A program made the translations under genes and the position numbers. A DNA stretch of 64,000 nucleotides, taken from contig JAYKKI010000008.1 in the NCBI GenBank assembly GCA_039881145.1, positions 34,854,501 through 34,918,500 of the forward strand, in the 5' to 3' direction. This document shows, in pieces, positions 62,080 through 64,000 of the stretch (its first letter is position 1; every line of letters starts with the position of its first letter). A model generated the notes under the pieces. The model did no database searches and was not told the DNA's origin. It saw only the letters and a list, made by a program, of their open reading frames with translations. Origin of the DNA: Druceiella hillmani. Its lineage: Eukaryota > Arthropoda > Insecta > Lepidoptera > Hepialidae.

Positions 62080-62260
62080 TTTTCTTTTGCAAAGTGAGGA
62101 AGAGTGCTGTATGGATATTAACCAGAGGGCAGCACAAAGTCTCCCCTCAGTTGGCTGACATGTTAGATGAGAGTTTTATTAATGTTAGCACAATCAAAAC
62201 GTGTTTGTCAATTAACGTGCTTAAGTTTATTAACTAATTACCTACAAAGAAATAACAATT
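62080..62260 (+). repeat. 3' LTR of the gypsy element (right part)
   Basis: 62,117-62,257 matches the 5' LTR at 56,347-56,504. About 18 bases present in the 5' LTR near 56,405-56,430 are missing here. The left part of this LTR lies upstream of the nested LINE. Confidence 0.7.
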
Positions 62261-63287
62261 TGAAACATATCGATAAGATTAAGCATCTGGATAAATGAAT
62301 TCTGCGCGAGTTAAATAAGCATCAGAAGAGAAAAAGTTTCGAAGGTTTTTTTTCTTTTCTGTCGCCACATAAAAGCGAACCGAAAAACGAAATGTATTGT
62401 TACGTATTATAGAAAAGAGACATTTGAAACAACCATTGCTTCTTCTTTGGTATAAAAAAACACACTTTTAGTACAAAATCAGACGTTTCATTTTTAATAA
62501 CCTGTGGTGGAAAACGAATATTGTTATTTCTGTTTAAAGTCTCAGGTGACCACATTTATTTAATATATATACGAATAAACAGTTGGGTAAAGAGCTTAAA
62601 CCGTTACACATTACGCTTAATTTTTCAACATGATCAATCGCAGAGCGTTTTTAAAATACATTTGTTTTTTATAGGAGTTAAAATTACAATTCAAACAAAA
62701 TTAATTAGTACTGGCATAGTGCATTTACGAAATACGAAAATACGAAATTAAATATCGTGAAAAATATAATTTCAAACCTCAATATCGTATATTAATTTAT
62801 GTTTTTTTATTTTAATCACAATTTGTAAACTAATGGCTATTTTATACATTAGAATTAGCAGCAATCGCTATTTTAAACATTAGAATTAGCAGTAACCACT
62901 ATTTTAAACATTAGAAACAACATTATTCAAACAAATAAGAAATCATCAAAATTAACTAAAAAAAAGTATATGAAATCATGAATCTGAACTTTTTACATAC
63001 ATGAACTAATCATAAAAAATTTCGCTCCACACATAACAAAATATATTTAGTCAGTTGAAGAAAACATTAAAAAAACTGCATAGTGTGGAAATCGTGAAAA
63101 GAGTGCTAACATTTCTTCTCGGAAAGTTTGGGTGATCGATAATTTAACCGCACGATGTTTCTGTTGAAAAGTCTGTCATACGTCTCAGTATTTTATATCT
63201 GGATATCATTTTATTTGCGCATATTATTCCATATATCTATAGAAATATCACCCAGGTTTTGTGAAAAAGGGTAATTTCGATCATAGC
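62261..63287. other. Non-coding DNA with a 31-bp tandem repeat
   Basis: The 76-codon frame at 62,521-62,751 has no recognised domain. CTATTTTA(T/A)ACATTAGAA recurs at 62,837, 62,868 and 62,899 (31-bp period, about 2.9 copies). Confidence 0.6.
62837..62926. repeat. 31-bp tandem repeat, about 2.9 copies
   Basis: Units begin CTATTTTAAACATTAGAATT and differ at a few bases. Private to copy B. Confidence 0.9.
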
Positions 63288-63920
63288 AAATTAGCAACGA
63301 AGTTATGGCTAGATCCAATGGAACTAGACTTTCACCACTTATTATATTAGAATGCCGACCTTCTTTCAAAAACATGGCAATAATTAATTTCAAATAACTG
63401 ACAAAGTGGTATCTCATTCTTATCACTACCACTATCCTTCATACTCGCAATTATATTATGAATTAGAATTATGAGCATTAACTCGAGTACCAGCTTTAGA
63501 CCCATAACTAGAATTACAATTATCGATATAATAGCTTTTTGAGGCCAGCTTTTCCAGTCTTCTAATCGTCTTAAAATACGCTCATCATGTCTGTGGCGTA
63601 TTCTTGGTGTTTCATATTTATCAAGTAATCTTTTAAAAAAATTTGTAAATAATTCTAAAATGAGTTACAAGTTCGTTGCATGACATCTTTTAAGGCCGGC
63701 GTGTGGCAACTTGTTTCAGAAAGTTAGATGAACCTTTATAGGATTTATATAATTACTATTTGAAATACTGACGTTTTGTTAAACCTGAGCTTTTAAGATC
63801 CAAATGGAAGTTGGATTAAAAAATGCAACATAACATTTTAATATTAATTGCATTTTTGCAAATTTTCTTGTGCTTAATCGTCCAATTAATAGGGCTGGGT
63901 ATTTTATGTCAAGCTGATTC
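63288..63920. repeat. Paired non-coding block 10, copy B
   Basis: Partner of 24,172-24,805, offset about 39.1 kb. The extra 6.6 kb relative to block 9 is accounted for by the gypsy element and its nested LINE. Confidence 0.82.
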
Positions 63921-64000
63921 CAAAATATTTAATTTAACTTCCGTCCCTCCAATTTTAGTAGAATATGACTGTTTTTAAATAATATATTAAAATTTATTCA

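Larger units (their letters stand above)
56320..62260 (+). mobile_element. Ty3/gypsy LTR retrotransposon, decayed, with nested LINE
   Basis: An LTR pair brackets gag, protease, reverse transcriptase, RNase H and integrase relics in the gypsy order (integrase last). Removing the nested LINE leaves about 4.4 kb, near the usual size of about 5 kb with internal deletions. The integrase resembles the K02A2.6-like group common in invertebrates (family memory). The insertion sits between paired blocks 9 and 10 and is absent from copy A. All genes are broken. Confidence 0.88.

Overview
The window reads as non-coding DNA from an invertebrate animal, most likely an arthropod. It is strongly A+T-rich (about 70% by eye), has long (AT)n and (TG)n tracts, and carries decayed Tc1/mariner, RTE-like non-LTR, Ty3/gypsy LTR and tRNA-derived SINE copies. 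I cannot name the species. I found no host protein-coding gene: the longest open frames are about the length expected by chance at this composition, lie antisense to retroelements, or are unrecognised. The window is probably intergenic or a very large intron. The main structure is a large, old, direct duplication. A chain of non-coding blocks at 2.9, 4.9, 5.6, 6.2-6.8, 15.2-15.6, 16.0-16.8, 17.2-17.9, 22.4-23.3 and 24.2-24.8 kb (copy A) recurs in the same order and orientation at 36.6, 41.0, 42.0, 42.8-43.5, 47.4-47.9, 48.1-48.7, 49.3-49.9, 55.0-55.9 and 63.3-63.9 kb (copy B). Paired blocks agree at roughly three-quarters of positions by eye, while the DNA between them no longer aligns. The repeat spacing is about 33.7 kb at the left end; copy B runs off the right end. 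Partners of 25-36.5 kb would therefore be expected beyond base 64,000. Layout. 0-2.9 kb: A+T-rich DNA, a TG tract and a possible LINE ORF1 relic. 2.9-24.8 kb: copy A, interrupted by a Tc1-like element (12.0-13.2 kb), a tRNA-headed SINE (13.5-13.7 kb) and an RTE-like LINE (19.2-21.2 kb). 24.8-36.5 kb: the rest of copy A (partner not in the window), with perfect hairpins, a fold-back repeat (30.3-30.9 kb) and two LINE 3' fragments (31.6-32.2 and 35.2-35.9 kb). 36.6-64 kb: copy B, with a 256-bp tandem repeat (36.9-37.6 kb), a minus-strand SINE head (39.0 kb), an RTE-like LINE (45.1-46.3 kb) and a Ty3/gypsy element (56.3-62.3 kb) whose 3' LTR is split by another RTE-like LINE (60.6-62.1 kb). Every recognisable transposon is private to one copy and sits between, not inside, the paired blocks. 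This fits insertion after the duplication and constraint on the blocks. My interpretation, which is inference, is an ancient tandem duplication of a regulatory landscape, possibly beside a duplicated developmental gene lying outside the window.
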